From positions 20,580-84,579 of the forward strand of contig CAADUO010000043.1 of assembly GCA_900752215.1 (NCBI GenBank): a stretch of DNA of 64,000 nt, written 5' to 3'. This document shows positions 26,485 to 35,570 of this stretch, piece after piece. How positions within the stretch are numbered: the first letter of the stretch is position 1; the number at the start of each line of letters is the position of its first letter. A program made the position numbers and the translations under genes. The notes beneath the pieces were generated by a model, which did not search any database, was not told where the DNA came from, and saw nothing but the letters and a program-made list of their open reading frames with translations. Source of the DNA: an uncultured Collinsella sp. Its GTDB lineage: Bacteria > Actinomycetota > Coriobacteriia > Coriobacteriales > Coriobacteriaceae.

Positions 26485-28572
26485 CTACACGTAGAACAGG
26501 ATGTCGTCGTAGGTCGGGACCGGCCAGTAGTCGGCTGCCACGATCTCCTCCATGGCGTCCACGGCGGCACGCAGCGCATCCATAGCGGGAACGACCTCGT
26601 GCGCGTACACGTTGGCCTGCTCCTGGCCATCGAGGGCCTCAGCCTTCTGATGCACGGCGTCAAGCGCCTTGATGGAGTCGTTGATGGTGGTGATGCCGTT
26701 GCAGAGCTTGTTGAGCGTGTTCTGCTCGCACTGCATGGCGGCCTCGGCACCGGCAGCACGAATAGTCTCAAGGCCCTTAGCGACCTTGGTGGCATAGGCG
26801 GTAATGACCGGGCGATAGGTACGACGCGCCTCGCGAACCATCGTGGTGGCCTCGATGTTCATGAGCTTGTTGTACTTCTCGAGCTTGCAATCGTAGCGGC
26901 ACTGAGCCTCGGCCTTGGTCAGGACACCCGTCTCCTCAAAGAGCGCGATGGCCTTATCGGAAACAAAGGCGGGCAGGGCGTCGGCCGTGGTCTTGTTGTT
27001 GGCAAGACCACGCTTCTCGGCCTCAACGGGCCACTCGTCGGAGTAGCCGTCACCGGAGAACAGGATGCGCTGGTGGTCGGTCAGGACCTTCTTGCAGTAC
27101 TCGAGCGCAGCGTCCTGGAACTCATCCTCGGGCGTACCCTCAAGCGCGTCGGCGAAGGACTTGAGCGACTTGGCCACGGCGGCATCGAGCACCAGGTTGG
27201 AGTCGGAGACGTTCTGCTCGGAGCCGCAGGCACGGAACTCGAACTTATTGCCGGTGAAGGCAAACGGGGAGGTGCGGTTGCGGTCGGTGTTGTCCTGCAT
27301 CAGCTTGGGCAGAGTATCGGCGCCCAAGTCGAGCACGCCGCGCGTGGCATGGACGGAAGCCTTGCCATCGATGATCTTCTCGACGACCTCGGTAAGCTGG
27401 TCGCCCAGGAAGATGGACATAATCGCCGGAGGAGCCTCGTTGGCGCCCAGACGATGGTCGTTACCGGCCGAGGCAACGGAGGCACGCAGGAGCTCCTGAT
27501 AGTTATCGACGGCCTCGATCACCGCGGTGAGGAAGACGATGAACTGCAGGTTGTCGAGCGGAGTGTCGCCCGGATCGAGCAGATTCTCGGACTCGGTGCC
27601 AAGCGACCAGTTGTTGTGCTTGCCCGAACCATTGATGCCCTCAAAGGGCTTCTCGTGCAGCAGGCAGACCAAGTCATGGCGGGAGGCGATGAGCTTCATC
27701 TTCTCCATCATGACCAGATTCTGGTCGATGGCCTCGTTGACTTCGCCATAGACGGGGGCAAGCTCATGCTGGCAGGGAGCAACCTCGTTGTGCTTGGTCT
27801 TGGCGGGAATGCCAAGCGCCCACAGCTCATCGTCCAGATCCTTCATATAGGCCGAGACGGTGGGGCGGATAGCGCCAAAGTAGTGCTCCTCGAGCTCCTG
27901 GCCCTTGCAGGGAGCGGCGCCAAAGAGGGTGCGGCCGGTAATGACCAGGTCCTTGCGCTTGCGGTAGGCGTCCTTCTTGATCAGGAAGTACTCCTGCTCG
28001 TCGCCCACGGAAGGAACGACCTTCTTGGGGGTCTTGCCAAACAGCGCCAAAACGCGCTTAGACTCACGCGAGAGCGCGGTCATGGAGCGCAGCAGCGGGG
28101 TCTTCTTGTCCAGGGCCTCGCCCGTGTAGGAGCAGAAAGCCGTGGGGATGCACAGGACGTCGTCCTTGATAAAGGCGGGGCTAGTGGGATCCCAAGCGGT
28201 GTAGCCACGGGCCTCGAAGGTGGCGCGCAGGCCGCCGTTGGGGAAGCTGGAGGCATCGGGCTCGCCCTGGATGAGGTTCTTGCCCGTAAACTTGGTAATG
28301 GCGGTGCCGTCGTGGTTGGGCTCCAGGAAGCTGTCGTGCTTCTCGGAAGTAATGCCCGAAAGCGGCTGGAACCAGTGCGCATAGTGCGTCGCACCCTTGG
28401 AGATGGCCCAGACCTTCATGGCATGGGCAACGGCGTTGGCCACATCCAGGTCGAGCGGCTCACCGCCCTCGAGGGTTGCAGCAAGGCGCTTCCAAATGTC
28501 CTTGGGGAGGTAGTCCTTCATGACTTCCTCAGAGAACACCATGGTCCCGAAGCGGTCAGTAAGTTCGGCCAT
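26485..28572 (-). CDS. glnN: Glutamine synthetase type III
   Basis: ATP-dependent amidation of glutamate, main ammonia-assimilating enzyme (695 aa, typical of the large GSIII class; GSI is about 450-470). Type III signatures: ELTDRFGTMVFSEEVMKDYLPKDIWKRL at the N-terminus, HWFQPLSGITSEKHDSF, DEQEYFLI, GANEAPPAIMSIFLGDQL and DRNRTSPFAFTGNKFEFRACGS. The MAELTDRFG start at 28572 has AAGGGAG upstream; the ATG at 28635 is rejected. It is monocistronic with its own terminator. An inverted repeat upstream (28652-28689) may be its operator. Confidence 0.95.
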   Translation of the reverse strand: MAELTDRFGTMVFSEEVMKDYLPKDIWKRLAATLEGGEPLDLDVANAVAHAMKVWAISKGATHYAHWFQPLSGITSEKHDSFLEPNHDGTAITKFTGKNLIQGEPDASSFPNGGLRATFEARGYTAWDPTSPAFIKDDVLCIPTAFCSYTGEALDKKTPLLRSMTALSRESKRVLALFGKTPKKVVPSVGDEQEYFLIKKDAYRKRKDLVITGRTLFGAAPCKGQELEEHYFGAIRPTVSAYMKDLDDELWALGIPAKTKHNEVAPCQHELAPVYGEVNEAIDQNLVMMEKMKLIASRHDLVCLLHEKPFEGINGSGKHNNWSLGTESENLLDPGDTPLDNLQFIVFLTAVIEAVDNYQELLRASVASAGNDHRLGANEAPPAIMSIFLGDQLTEVVEKIIDGKASVHATRGVLDLGADTLPKLMQDNTDRNRTSPFAFTGNKFEFRACGSEQNVSDSNLVLDAAVAKSLKSFADALEGTPEDEFQDAALEYCKKVLTDHQRILFSGDGYSDEWPVEAEKRGLANNKTTADALPAFVSDKAIALFEETGVLTKAEAQCRYDCKLEKYNKLMNIEATTMVREARRTYRPVITAYATKVAKGLETIRAAGAEAAMQCEQNTLNKLCNGITTINDSIKALDAVHQKAEALDGQEQANVYAHEVVPAMDALRAAVDAMEEIVAADYWPVPTYDDILFYV

Positions 28573-28998
28573 ACGGAACTCCCTTCGTATCGGCACCGCG
28601 TGAGAAGCGGTGTTGATTACTAACGAACGAGTCATAGCTTAGACTCGCCGTGTTTCCGCGACATTACCGTTATGTTGCTGTCGCGAAACCAATCAATGAG
28701 GTTACCCTATCGAGGCGGCGTTGCCACCCTCAACAGCCAATCAACTGTATAAATAGCAGACCTCTCCCCATGGTTTAAGGGTAGTCAATTTGGGATGGAG
28801 CTCTATTAACTGGTATTTTGCATCAGATACCAGTCTTTATAGTCCGTGCCTAGATTAGCCGCTCTGTTATAGAGAAAGCCGATAGCAAGGCATCTTTGAT
28901 TGGTATCCCCGAATAACGAGTGAAACTCCACCGTGACACAGTGGTGCTGTAGAATCCTTACAACACATCACACTATTACGTATCTAGAGGAGCACGAT
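28573..28998. promoter_or_regulatory. Divergent glnN/metF control region with two inverted repeats
   Basis: A 426-bp gene-free gap. It holds GTTTCCGCGACA / TGTCGCGAAAC (28652-28689, near glnN) and ACTGGTAT / ATACCAGT (28809-28834, within a larger CTCTATTAAC / TGTTATAGAG arm pair toward metF). A TAGAAT -10-like box lies at 28950. I see no known SAM or cobalamin riboswitch consensus. Confidence 0.4.
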
Positions 28999-29871
28999 AT
29001 GCGCGTCGACGAGGTTTTTAAGCAGGCAGCATCCCAGGGCACCGCGCCCGTTTCGTTTGAGATGTTCCCGCCCAAGGGCGAGCTCACCCTCGACACGGCT
29101 CGCGAAGTGGCAGGCAATCTGTGCAAGCTTTCGCCGAGCTTTGTCTCGGTCACCTGCTCGGCCGGCGGCTCGGGCAACGGTGCCACCACCGCCCCCATCG
29201 CGCATATGATTTCGAGCGAATTCGATACACCCTCGGTGGCACACCTTACCTGCGTGGGCCGCTCGCACGCCGATATCGCCGCCAAGATCGACGAGTATCG
29301 CACCGCCGGCGTGGAAAACATCCTGGCCCTGCGTGGCGATCTCCCTGCCGGCGCAACCGAGGACGACAAGCCCGCCTCCGACTACGCCTACGCCCGCGAC
29401 CTCATCCCCGAGCTCGTCGACGCCGGCTTTTGCGTGGGCGCCGCAGCCTACCCCGAGGGCCACATTGCCTGTGAGGATCTCAACCTCTCGGTCGAACACC
29501 TCAAGCAAAAACAGGACGCCGGCGCGAGCTTCTTTGTGACACAGCTCTTCTTTGATAACGAGTGCTTCTACCGTTTTCGCGAGCTTGCCGACAAGGCCGG
29601 TATCACCGTGCCCATTACCGCGGGCATCATGCCGTTTATGGGCAAGTCGCAGATCAGCCGCATGGTCTTTATGTGCGGCGCGTCGCTGCCCTCCCCCGTC
29701 ATCAAGATTCTCGCCAAGTACGAGAACGACCCCGAGAGCCTGCAGGCAGCCGGTATAGATTATGCCGCCCGCCAGCTTTGCGACCTCAAGGAGCACGGCG
29801 CCGACGGCCTGCACCTGTACACTATGAACCGTCCTGCGATCGCCGCGACCATTATGGAGCGCCTGGGGTAA
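28999..29871 (+). CDS. metF: Methylenetetrahydrofolate reductase
   Basis: Flavoprotein reducing 5,10-methylene-THF to 5-methyl-THF, the methyl donor for MetH (290 aa, family normal). FEMFPPKGE near residue 20, FVSVTCSAGGSGNG, HLTCVGRS, ILALRGDLP and FFVTQLFFDNE are classic MetF blocks. AGAGGAGCACGAT gives the ATG at 28999. Its TAA overlaps the next ATG (TAATG), linking it to the MetH activation protein. Confidence 0.95.
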   Translation: MRVDEVFKQAASQGTAPVSFEMFPPKGELTLDTAREVAGNLCKLSPSFVSVTCSAGGSGNGATTAPIAHMISSEFDTPSVAHLTCVGRSHADIAAKIDEYRTAGVENILALRGDLPAGATEDDKPASDYAYARDLIPELVDAGFCVGAAAYPEGHIACEDLNLSVEHLKQKQDAGASFFVTQLFFDNECFYRFRELADKAGITVPITAGIMPFMGKSQISRMVFMCGASLPSPVIKILAKYENDPESLQAAGIDYAARQLCDLKEHGADGLHLYTMNRPAIAATIMERLG

Positions 29872-30662
29872 TGGAAAAACCGCACATCGATACAACCGCT
29901 GTCGAAGTGCCGGCCGACCTTGCGTCGCCGGCGCTTTACCGTGTCGATGCTGCGCACCATCCCCGTGTCGACCGTGCCGAGATGCTGCGGTATCTGGGTT
30001 ACGGCGGCCAGCAGATCGAGCCCGAACTGTCACGACGTATTGAGCTTGTGGTCGAGCGTCTGGAACTTGACATTGAACCCCGTGGCGTGCGCCGCGTGTT
30101 TGCCGTCGATGCCACGGGCGTGGACGAACAAAGTGAGCCTTGCATTCGCTTGGTCGGCACCAACGTTGAGCTGCGAGGTCGCGATATCTATCGACATCTC
30201 AAAGACGCTCGCTTTGCCGCACTCATGGCTTGCACCCTCGGCATGGACGCCGAGCGTCGTCTGCGCACCACGGGAGCCCAGCAGCCCCTCGAGGGAGCCG
30301 TGCTCGACGCCGCGTGCTCCGCTTACGTGGAAGCCGCCGTTGAGCAAATGGACCAACATGTCAAGACGGACGCCGCCGCACACGGACTCGCCGGCAACTG
30401 GCGCTTCAGTCCCGGCTATGGCGACTGCCCGCTCTCTGCCCAGCGCTCGATCGTGGATGCACTCAATGCCACGCGCCTCATTGGACTTACCGTCACCCCC
30501 ACCAGCCTGCTCATGCCCACCAAGAGCGTGACCGCTGTGATTGGTCTGTTCGACGGCGAAGTCCACGACGCCCAGAGCCGCCCCACCTGCAATATCTGCC
30601 GCATGCGCGAGCACTGCCGCTTCCGCGCCGCCCACACCACCTGCTATTCGCATTCTGAATAA
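29871..30662 (+). CDS. Free-standing MetH activation-domain protein (B12 methionine synthase reactivation)
   Basis: A 263-aa protein matching the SAM-binding activation domain normally at the C-terminus of MetH. It should reductively methylate inactive cob(II)alamin. Seen: EMLRYLGYGGQQIEPEL, CTLGMDAERRLR, and the family block FSPGYGDCPLSAQRSIVDAL...LTVTPTSLLMPTKSV. The tail has a cysteine cluster CNICRMREHC typical of separate versions. It overlaps metF by one base. The metH gene at 32898 lacks this domain, so the two proteins complement each other; they are now separated by a restriction-modification pair. Confidence 0.88.
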   Translation: MEKPHIDTTAVEVPADLASPALYRVDAAHHPRVDRAEMLRYLGYGGQQIEPELSRRIELVVERLELDIEPRGVRRVFAVDATGVDEQSEPCIRLVGTNVELRGRDIYRHLKDARFAALMACTLGMDAERRLRTTGAQQPLEGAVLDAACSAYVEAAVEQMDQHVKTDAAAHGLAGNWRFSPGYGDCPLSAQRSIVDALNATRLIGLTVTPTSLLMPTKSVTAVIGLFDGEVHDAQSRPTCNICRMREHCRFRAAHTTCYSHSE

Positions 30663-30771
30663 AATGTCAATTGATGGCACGGTATCGAGGGAATCTCATC
30701 CGTAAGTAAGCGGATGTCCTCACAAACAAGTACCATAAGATGCCAAATAACAACTATCTGAAAGCCAGTAC

Positions 30772-31932
30772 ATGCACAACATTCTGCAGTTCTCGCCACA
30801 ACTAACCGCGCTTGAGTTTTTTTCAGGCATTGGCTTGGCTCGTGCCGGCATGGCAAAAGCCGGAATCAAAACAATCTGGGCAAATGACATAGACCATACT
30901 AAATGCGCCATGTACAGCCAGTGTTGGGGCGATGAGCATCTAGTCGAGCAGGATGTCCACACACTCGACCCCGACCTAATACCCCAAGCCGACATCGCAT
31001 GGGCGTCAAGCCCTTGCACAAACTTATCTCTCGCGGGAAACAGGGAAGGACTTATCTCTGGCAAAGAGTCCAGTGCGTTCTTTGGCTTTATTAAGGCCAT
31101 CGAAGGAATGGGCGATCGTGCCCCGCGGGCACTTGTTCTCGAAAACGTCATCGGCCTTGCCACGTCTAATAACAGTGATGACTTTAGACTCGTTTGCCAG
31201 GAATTCAATCGTTTAGGTTATTCATGTGACGCTTATTTTATCGATGCACGGCACTGGCTTCCCCAGTCACGCCCCCGCATGTTTGTCGTCGGATTAAAAA
31301 ACCCTCTTCCCAACAGCCGACTCGATTCCTCGCTTCGACCTGAAAAAGTCTCCTGGATTCACTCCGACCCTTCACTCATTACGCACGTCTCTCACCTAAA
31401 CGAGCCGAGCCCACTTCGCATGACGGGCCTTGCAACGGTTGTTGAAAATATTCCCGAGGACGACAAGCGTTGGTGGAACAAAAACCAAGTACAAGCATTT
31501 ATCGACTCACTTGCACCGCATCAAGCAGAGCGCCTTCAGCGCTTCTTAAATGCCAAAGAAAAAATTGTTCGCACTGCTTACCGTCGCACGCGATCAGGCG
31601 TTGTGCGCTGGGAAATCCGTGAAGAAGAAATTGCCGGATGTCTAAGAACGGCTCGCGGCGGCTCATCAAGACAGGCAGTCGTTATATGCGAAAACGGAAA
31701 GATAGAAGTTCGCTGGATGACTGGAACTGAATATGCCCGTCTCCAAGGTGCTGACTCATGTCAGTTTAGCGGCTTCTCGGATGCTCAGATTCGCTACGCA
31801 TTCGGCGATGCAGTTGCCGTGCCAGTTGTCACTTGGCTTATAAAAAATGCAGTCAAGCCCGCGCTCATATCTTCAAGGAACGGAGTGAACAATAATGGAA
31901 ATGACCAATTGCTCCTTGAGCGAGCCCGATAA
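30772..31932 (+). CDS. dcm: DNA (cytosine-5-)-methyltransferase
   Basis: SAM-dependent C5-cytosine methylase (386 aa) of a type II restriction-modification system. Motif I LEFFSGIGLARAG, motif IV with the catalytic Cys in SSPCTNLSLAGNREG, motif VI ALVLENVIGL, motif VIII QSRPRMFVVGL and motif X YAFGDAVAVPVVTWL appear in order. The variable region (about 200-330) sets target specificity, which cannot be read. Codon use and base composition are AT-richer than the met genes on both sides, as expected for transferred DNA. It overlaps the next gene by 38 bp. Confidence 0.93.
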   Translation: MHNILQFSPQLTALEFFSGIGLARAGMAKAGIKTIWANDIDHTKCAMYSQCWGDEHLVEQDVHTLDPDLIPQADIAWASSPCTNLSLAGNREGLISGKESSAFFGFIKAIEGMGDRAPRALVLENVIGLATSNNSDDFRLVCQEFNRLGYSCDAYFIDARHWLPQSRPRMFVVGLKNPLPNSRLDSSLRPEKVSWIHSDPSLITHVSHLNEPSPLRMTGLATVVENIPEDDKRWWNKNQVQAFIDSLAPHQAERLQRFLNAKEKIVRTAYRRTRSGVVRWEIREEEIAGCLRTARGGSSRQAVVICENGKIEVRWMTGTEYARLQGADSCQFSGFSDAQIRYAFGDAVAVPVVTWLIKNAVKPALISSRNGVNNNGNDQLLLERAR

Positions 31933-32908
31933 AGGTATCTTGGATGCCATTGAACTCTGGTACGAATCCAAGCGCAGCAAGCGAGGCAATGTCAACCGTA
32001 ACGTCATGGCGGTTGGCATAGGCATAAGCGAGCTGTTGCAAAACCGTTTTCCGCTCACCGACGATTATGTGCAATCGGACAAGGGAAGCCAAGTACGAGG
32101 CCTAAGTGGAGCATGCATCAAAACAGTTTTAGCCAGACATGGGGAAACGCGTGCCTTCGCATCAGAGGGCGGCAGAACCTCACGCGGTACACTCCCGATG
32201 GCGCTTGAGCTTGCCACAATTATCAACTCTGCCCTACCCAGTGACACTTGCGAAGACACTCGTCTTGAAGCTGCGAATGCAATCGCCAATTTCTTCGTCG
32301 AGCGAATCCAGGTCGATTTCTTTAACCGGCAGAGAATCAAAGTCGAAATCGATCTTCAAAAACCAATTTCTGTCATTGTCGATGATATCCTAGCCGAAGC
32401 AAGCCTACGGTCCGATAAGCCGACGGGCACCGTCGCACAGCACCTGGTAGGTGCAAAACTAGAGATGTTATTTCCAACCATAGAAATCGGAAAGGACAAC
32501 TCAAACGCCGCCGACCAGCAGACAGACCGTTCTGGCGATTTCCAAATCAATGATGCTGCATTTCATGTGACTGTATCGCCAATGGCCAAATTGACCGATC
32601 GATGCCGAGATAACATTCGAAATGGCATTCGGCCCATCGTCGTTGTCCCCTACGATAAAGTTTCCTTCGCTTACGGACTGTTCGAAAGTGAGGGACTCGG
32701 CAATCGCGTACAGGTTATCGCGCTCGAATCGTTTATCGGCATCAATATTGAAGAATTATCGTTCTACAAGCGAGACCTAATTCGATTAAATGTCGCACGG
32801 CTTCTTGCCCACTACAACAAGCGAATCGAAGATATCGAGCCCGACAAATCTCTTCAAATTGAAATTCCTCAGTGGGCTCTAGACGAAATGGACGCACATG
32901 GCGAATAG
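31895..32908 (+). CDS. Putative restriction endonuclease (DUF4928-like)
   Basis: A 337-aa protein directly overlapping the methylase, so the likely nuclease partner. The sequence resembles DUF4928 proteins that sit beside cytosine methylases: GTVAQHLVGAKLEMLFP, then RSGDFQINDAAFHVTVSP and RPIVVVPYDKVSFAYGL. The GDFQ...FHVTV pair may be a PD-(D/E)XK-like core, but the usual lysine is not clear. Composition matches the methylase. Its last bases overlap the metH start by 11 nt. Family placement is from memory and moderate; nuclease activity is inferred. Confidence 0.65.
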   Translation: MEMTNCSLSEPDKGILDAIELWYESKRSKRGNVNRNVMAVGIGISELLQNRFPLTDDYVQSDKGSQVRGLSGACIKTVLARHGETRAFASEGGRTSRGTLPMALELATIINSALPSDTCEDTRLEAANAIANFFVERIQVDFFNRQRIKVEIDLQKPISVIVDDILAEASLRSDKPTGTVAQHLVGAKLEMLFPTIEIGKDNSNAADQQTDRSGDFQINDAAFHVTVSPMAKLTDRCRDNIRNGIRPIVVVPYDKVSFAYGLFESEGLGNRVQVIALESFIGINIEELSFYKRDLIRLNVARLLAHYNKRIEDIEPDKSLQIEIPQWALDEMDAHGE

Positions 32909-35462
32909 CTCAAACATACTTATCACTCATGATTCTGACGGTGCTGCGCTGGCGGCACCCGTTGATGCCGCACGCCGTAATGGCGCTGCATACAAGACGC
33001 GCACGATCGACGACCTTCGCATTAAGGATGACCGCCTGCGTGCCGCCATCGAGGGCACGGGACACCTGCTGTTTGACGGCGGCATGGGCACCATGCTGCA
33101 GGCGTCCGGCATGAAGGCCGGCGCCCTGCCCGAGCTGCTCAACTTTGAGGAGCCCCAGGTCATTACCGACATTCAGCGCCAATACGTCGAGGCCGGCTGC
33201 GATGTGATCACCGCCAACACCTTTGGCGCCAACGCCCACAAGCTCGACGGCGCCGCCACCGTGGCAGACGTCTTTGCCGCGGCAGTCACCTGCGCCCGCG
33301 ACGCCGGCGCCCGCTACGTTGCCGGCGACATCGGCCCCATCGGCGCCCTGCTGCGCCCCCTGGGCACCCTCAGCTTTGACGAGGCCTACGACCTCTTTGC
33401 CGAGGAGGTGCGCGCCGGCGTCGCTGCGGGTGTGGACCTCTTTATTATCGAGACTATGACCGACCTGGCCGAGATCAAGGCGGCGGTCCTCGCCTGCCGC
33501 GAGAACTCCGACCTGCCCGTCTTTGCCACCATGACCTTTGAGGAAGACGGTCGCACCTTCTTGGGCACGAGCCCCGAGGTCGCCGCCATCACCCTCGACG
33601 CCATCGGCGCCGACGTCCTGGGCATCAACTGCAGCCAGGGCCCGGCCGAACTCCGAGGACTCGCCGCGCGTATGCTCACCGTCACCGACAAGCCCGTTAT
33701 GGTGCAGGCCAATGCGGGACTGCCCCACGTGGACGATGACGGCAATACCGTCTTTGATATCCAAGCACCCGAGTACGCCGAGGCCGTCGCCGGCATGATC
33801 GCCGACGGCGTGAGCGTCGTGGGCGGCTGCTGCGGCACCACGCCGGCGCACATGGCGGCCTTGCGCACGCTTATCGACAACCACACGCCCAGCCCGCGCC
33901 GCCGCAAGCCCAGCATGTCGGTCACGAGCGCCCAGACGGTCGTGGACCTCCCCTGCGACGGCCACAAGATCGCCGTCATCGGCGAGCGCATCAATCCCAC
34001 CGGCAAAAAGCGTCTGCAGCAGGCCCTGCGCGACGGCGACCTGGACTACGTCGTGAGCCAGGGCATCAGCCAGCAGGAACAGGGCGCCGACATCCTGGAC
34101 GTCAACGTGGGCCTGCCCGAGATCGACGAGGTCAAGATCATCCAACAGGCGACCGAGCAGCTCCAAGGCTCCACGCTGCTGCCACTGCAGATCGACTCCA
34201 CCGACCCCGCCGCCGTCGAGGCCGCCGTGCGTCGCTACGCCGGCAAGCCCATCATCAACTCGGTCAATGGCAAACAGCAGATCATGGATGAGATTTTTCC
34301 GCTGGTCGCCCACTACGGCACCAACGTCGTCGGCCTCACGCTCGACGAGGGCGGCATCCCCGATACCGCCGAGGCACGCTATGCCATCGCCGAGCGCATT
34401 GTGGCCGAAGCCGCCCGTTACGGCATCGGCCCGGACCGCATCCTCATCGACTGCCTGGTCATGACCGCCTCGACCAACCAGCGCCAGGCTGAGCAGATCC
34501 TGCGCGCCATGTCTATGTGCAAGGAGCGCCTGGGCGTCAAGTGCGCACTCGGCGTATCGAACATCAGCTTTGGTCTGCCTGCTCGCCCGCTGCTGGGCTC
34601 GGTCTTTTTGGCCGCCGCCTTTGGTGCAGGTCTGGACGCCCCCATCATGAACCCGGGTTCCAAGCGCTTTATGGACACTGTCTACAGCTATCGCGTGCTG
34701 AGCGTTGAGGACGAGGGCTCGACCGGATACATCGAGCGCTACGCCGGCTGGACCGACCCGTACAAGATTGCCGCCAACCCGGCGGCCGCTCAGTCAGCAT
34801 CGAGCGATGCCGCGCCTGCCGCAAGCACCACCGCAAGAGCCGATGACGACCCCATCCGCCACATGGTCGTCTCGGGTCGCAAGGGCGAAATCGCGGCCGA
34901 GACCGAGCGCCTGCTGGCCGACCACGACGCCATGGACCTCATCAACAACCACTTTATCCCCGCCCTCGATGAGGTCGGAGTCCTCTTTGACCAGGGAAAG
35001 TTCTTCTTGCCGCAGCTCATGGCCTCGGCCGAGGCCGCGCGCGTGGGCTTCGATACCATCAAACGCCTGATGCCCGCCGGCGAGATTGCCGACAAGGGCA
35101 AGATCTGCGTGGCCACCGTCAAGGGCGATATCCACGACATCGGTAAGAACATCGTCAAGATGCTGCTCGATAACTACGGCTATACCGTCTTTGATCTGGG
35201 TCGCGACGTCGATCCGCAGGAGGTGCTCAAGACCGTCAAGGAGCGCGACATTAAGCTCGTCGGCCTCTCGGCGCTTATGACCACCACGGTCGTCGCCATG
35301 GAGGAGACCATCAAGCTGCTTCATGCCGAGATGCCGGGCGTCAAGATCATCGTAGGCGGCGCCGTACTCACCCCCGAATACGCCAAGCAGATTGGCGCGG
35401 ACTACTACGCCAAGGACGCCGCCGAAAGCGCGCGCATCGCCGAAGAGGTCTTTGGGCAGTAA
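32898..35462 (+). CDS. metH: Cobalamin-dependent methionine synthase lacking activation domain
   Basis: Transfers methyl from 5-methyl-THF through B12 to homocysteine (854 aa versus about 1200 for E. coli). Homocysteine domain about 45-330 with zinc ligands in GINCSQGP and GGCCGTTPAHM; pterin domain about 350-610 (IGERINPTGKKRL, ILDVNVG); B12 cap and Rossmann domain about 650-854 with DIHDIGKN and IVGGAVLT. The SAM activation domain is absent; it is encoded at 29871. The start at 32898 overlaps the endonuclease stop and has no good ribosome site. The first about 40 residues are unlike other MetH proteins, so the 5' end may have been remodelled by the insertion. Confidence 0.93.
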   Translation: MANSSNILITHDSDGAALAAPVDAARRNGAAYKTRTIDDLRIKDDRLRAAIEGTGHLLFDGGMGTMLQASGMKAGALPELLNFEEPQVITDIQRQYVEAGCDVITANTFGANAHKLDGAATVADVFAAAVTCARDAGARYVAGDIGPIGALLRPLGTLSFDEAYDLFAEEVRAGVAAGVDLFIIETMTDLAEIKAAVLACRENSDLPVFATMTFEEDGRTFLGTSPEVAAITLDAIGADVLGINCSQGPAELRGLAARMLTVTDKPVMVQANAGLPHVDDDGNTVFDIQAPEYAEAVAGMIADGVSVVGGCCGTTPAHMAALRTLIDNHTPSPRRRKPSMSVTSAQTVVDLPCDGHKIAVIGERINPTGKKRLQQALRDGDLDYVVSQGISQQEQGADILDVNVGLPEIDEVKIIQQATEQLQGSTLLPLQIDSTDPAAVEAAVRRYAGKPIINSVNGKQQIMDEIFPLVAHYGTNVVGLTLDEGGIPDTAEARYAIAERIVAEAARYGIGPDRILIDCLVMTASTNQRQAEQILRAMSMCKERLGVKCALGVSNISFGLPARPLLGSVFLAAAFGAGLDAPIMNPGSKRFMDTVYSYRVLSVEDEGSTGYIERYAGWTDPYKIAANPAAAQSASSDAAPAASTTARADDDPIRHMVVSGRKGEIAAETERLLADHDAMDLINNHFIPALDEVGVLFDQGKFFLPQLMASAEAARVGFDTIKRLMPAGEIADKGKICVATVKGDIHDIGKNIVKMLLDNYGYTVFDLGRDVDPQEVLKTVKERDIKLVGLSALMTTTVVAMEETIKLLHAEMPGVKIIVGGAVLTPEYAKQIGADYYAKDAAESARIAEEVFGQ

Positions 35463-35487
35463 CACAACGGAAACAACCGAGCACCAA

Positions 35488-35525
35488 AACGTGCCGCATG
35501 CGCCACTTGGCACGTGCGGCACGTT
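35488..35525. promoter_or_regulatory. Inverted repeat upstream of UPF0210 gene
   Basis: AACGTGCCGCA / TGCGGCACGTT, an exact 11-bp inverted repeat with a 16-bp spacer, between metH and the UPF0210 gene. No T-run follows, so it is more likely an operator than a terminator. The GTGCGGCAC word also occurs at 20849-21069. Confidence 0.5.
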
Positions 35526-35570
35526 AGAATAGATAAGACTATGCTCGTTTTGGCAGATAGGAGCGCAAGG

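Noticed and set aside
28690..28998. Possible SAM or cobalamin riboswitch upstream of metF
   Set aside because: Stem-loops are present, but I could not match a known consensus, so only generic inverted repeats are reported.
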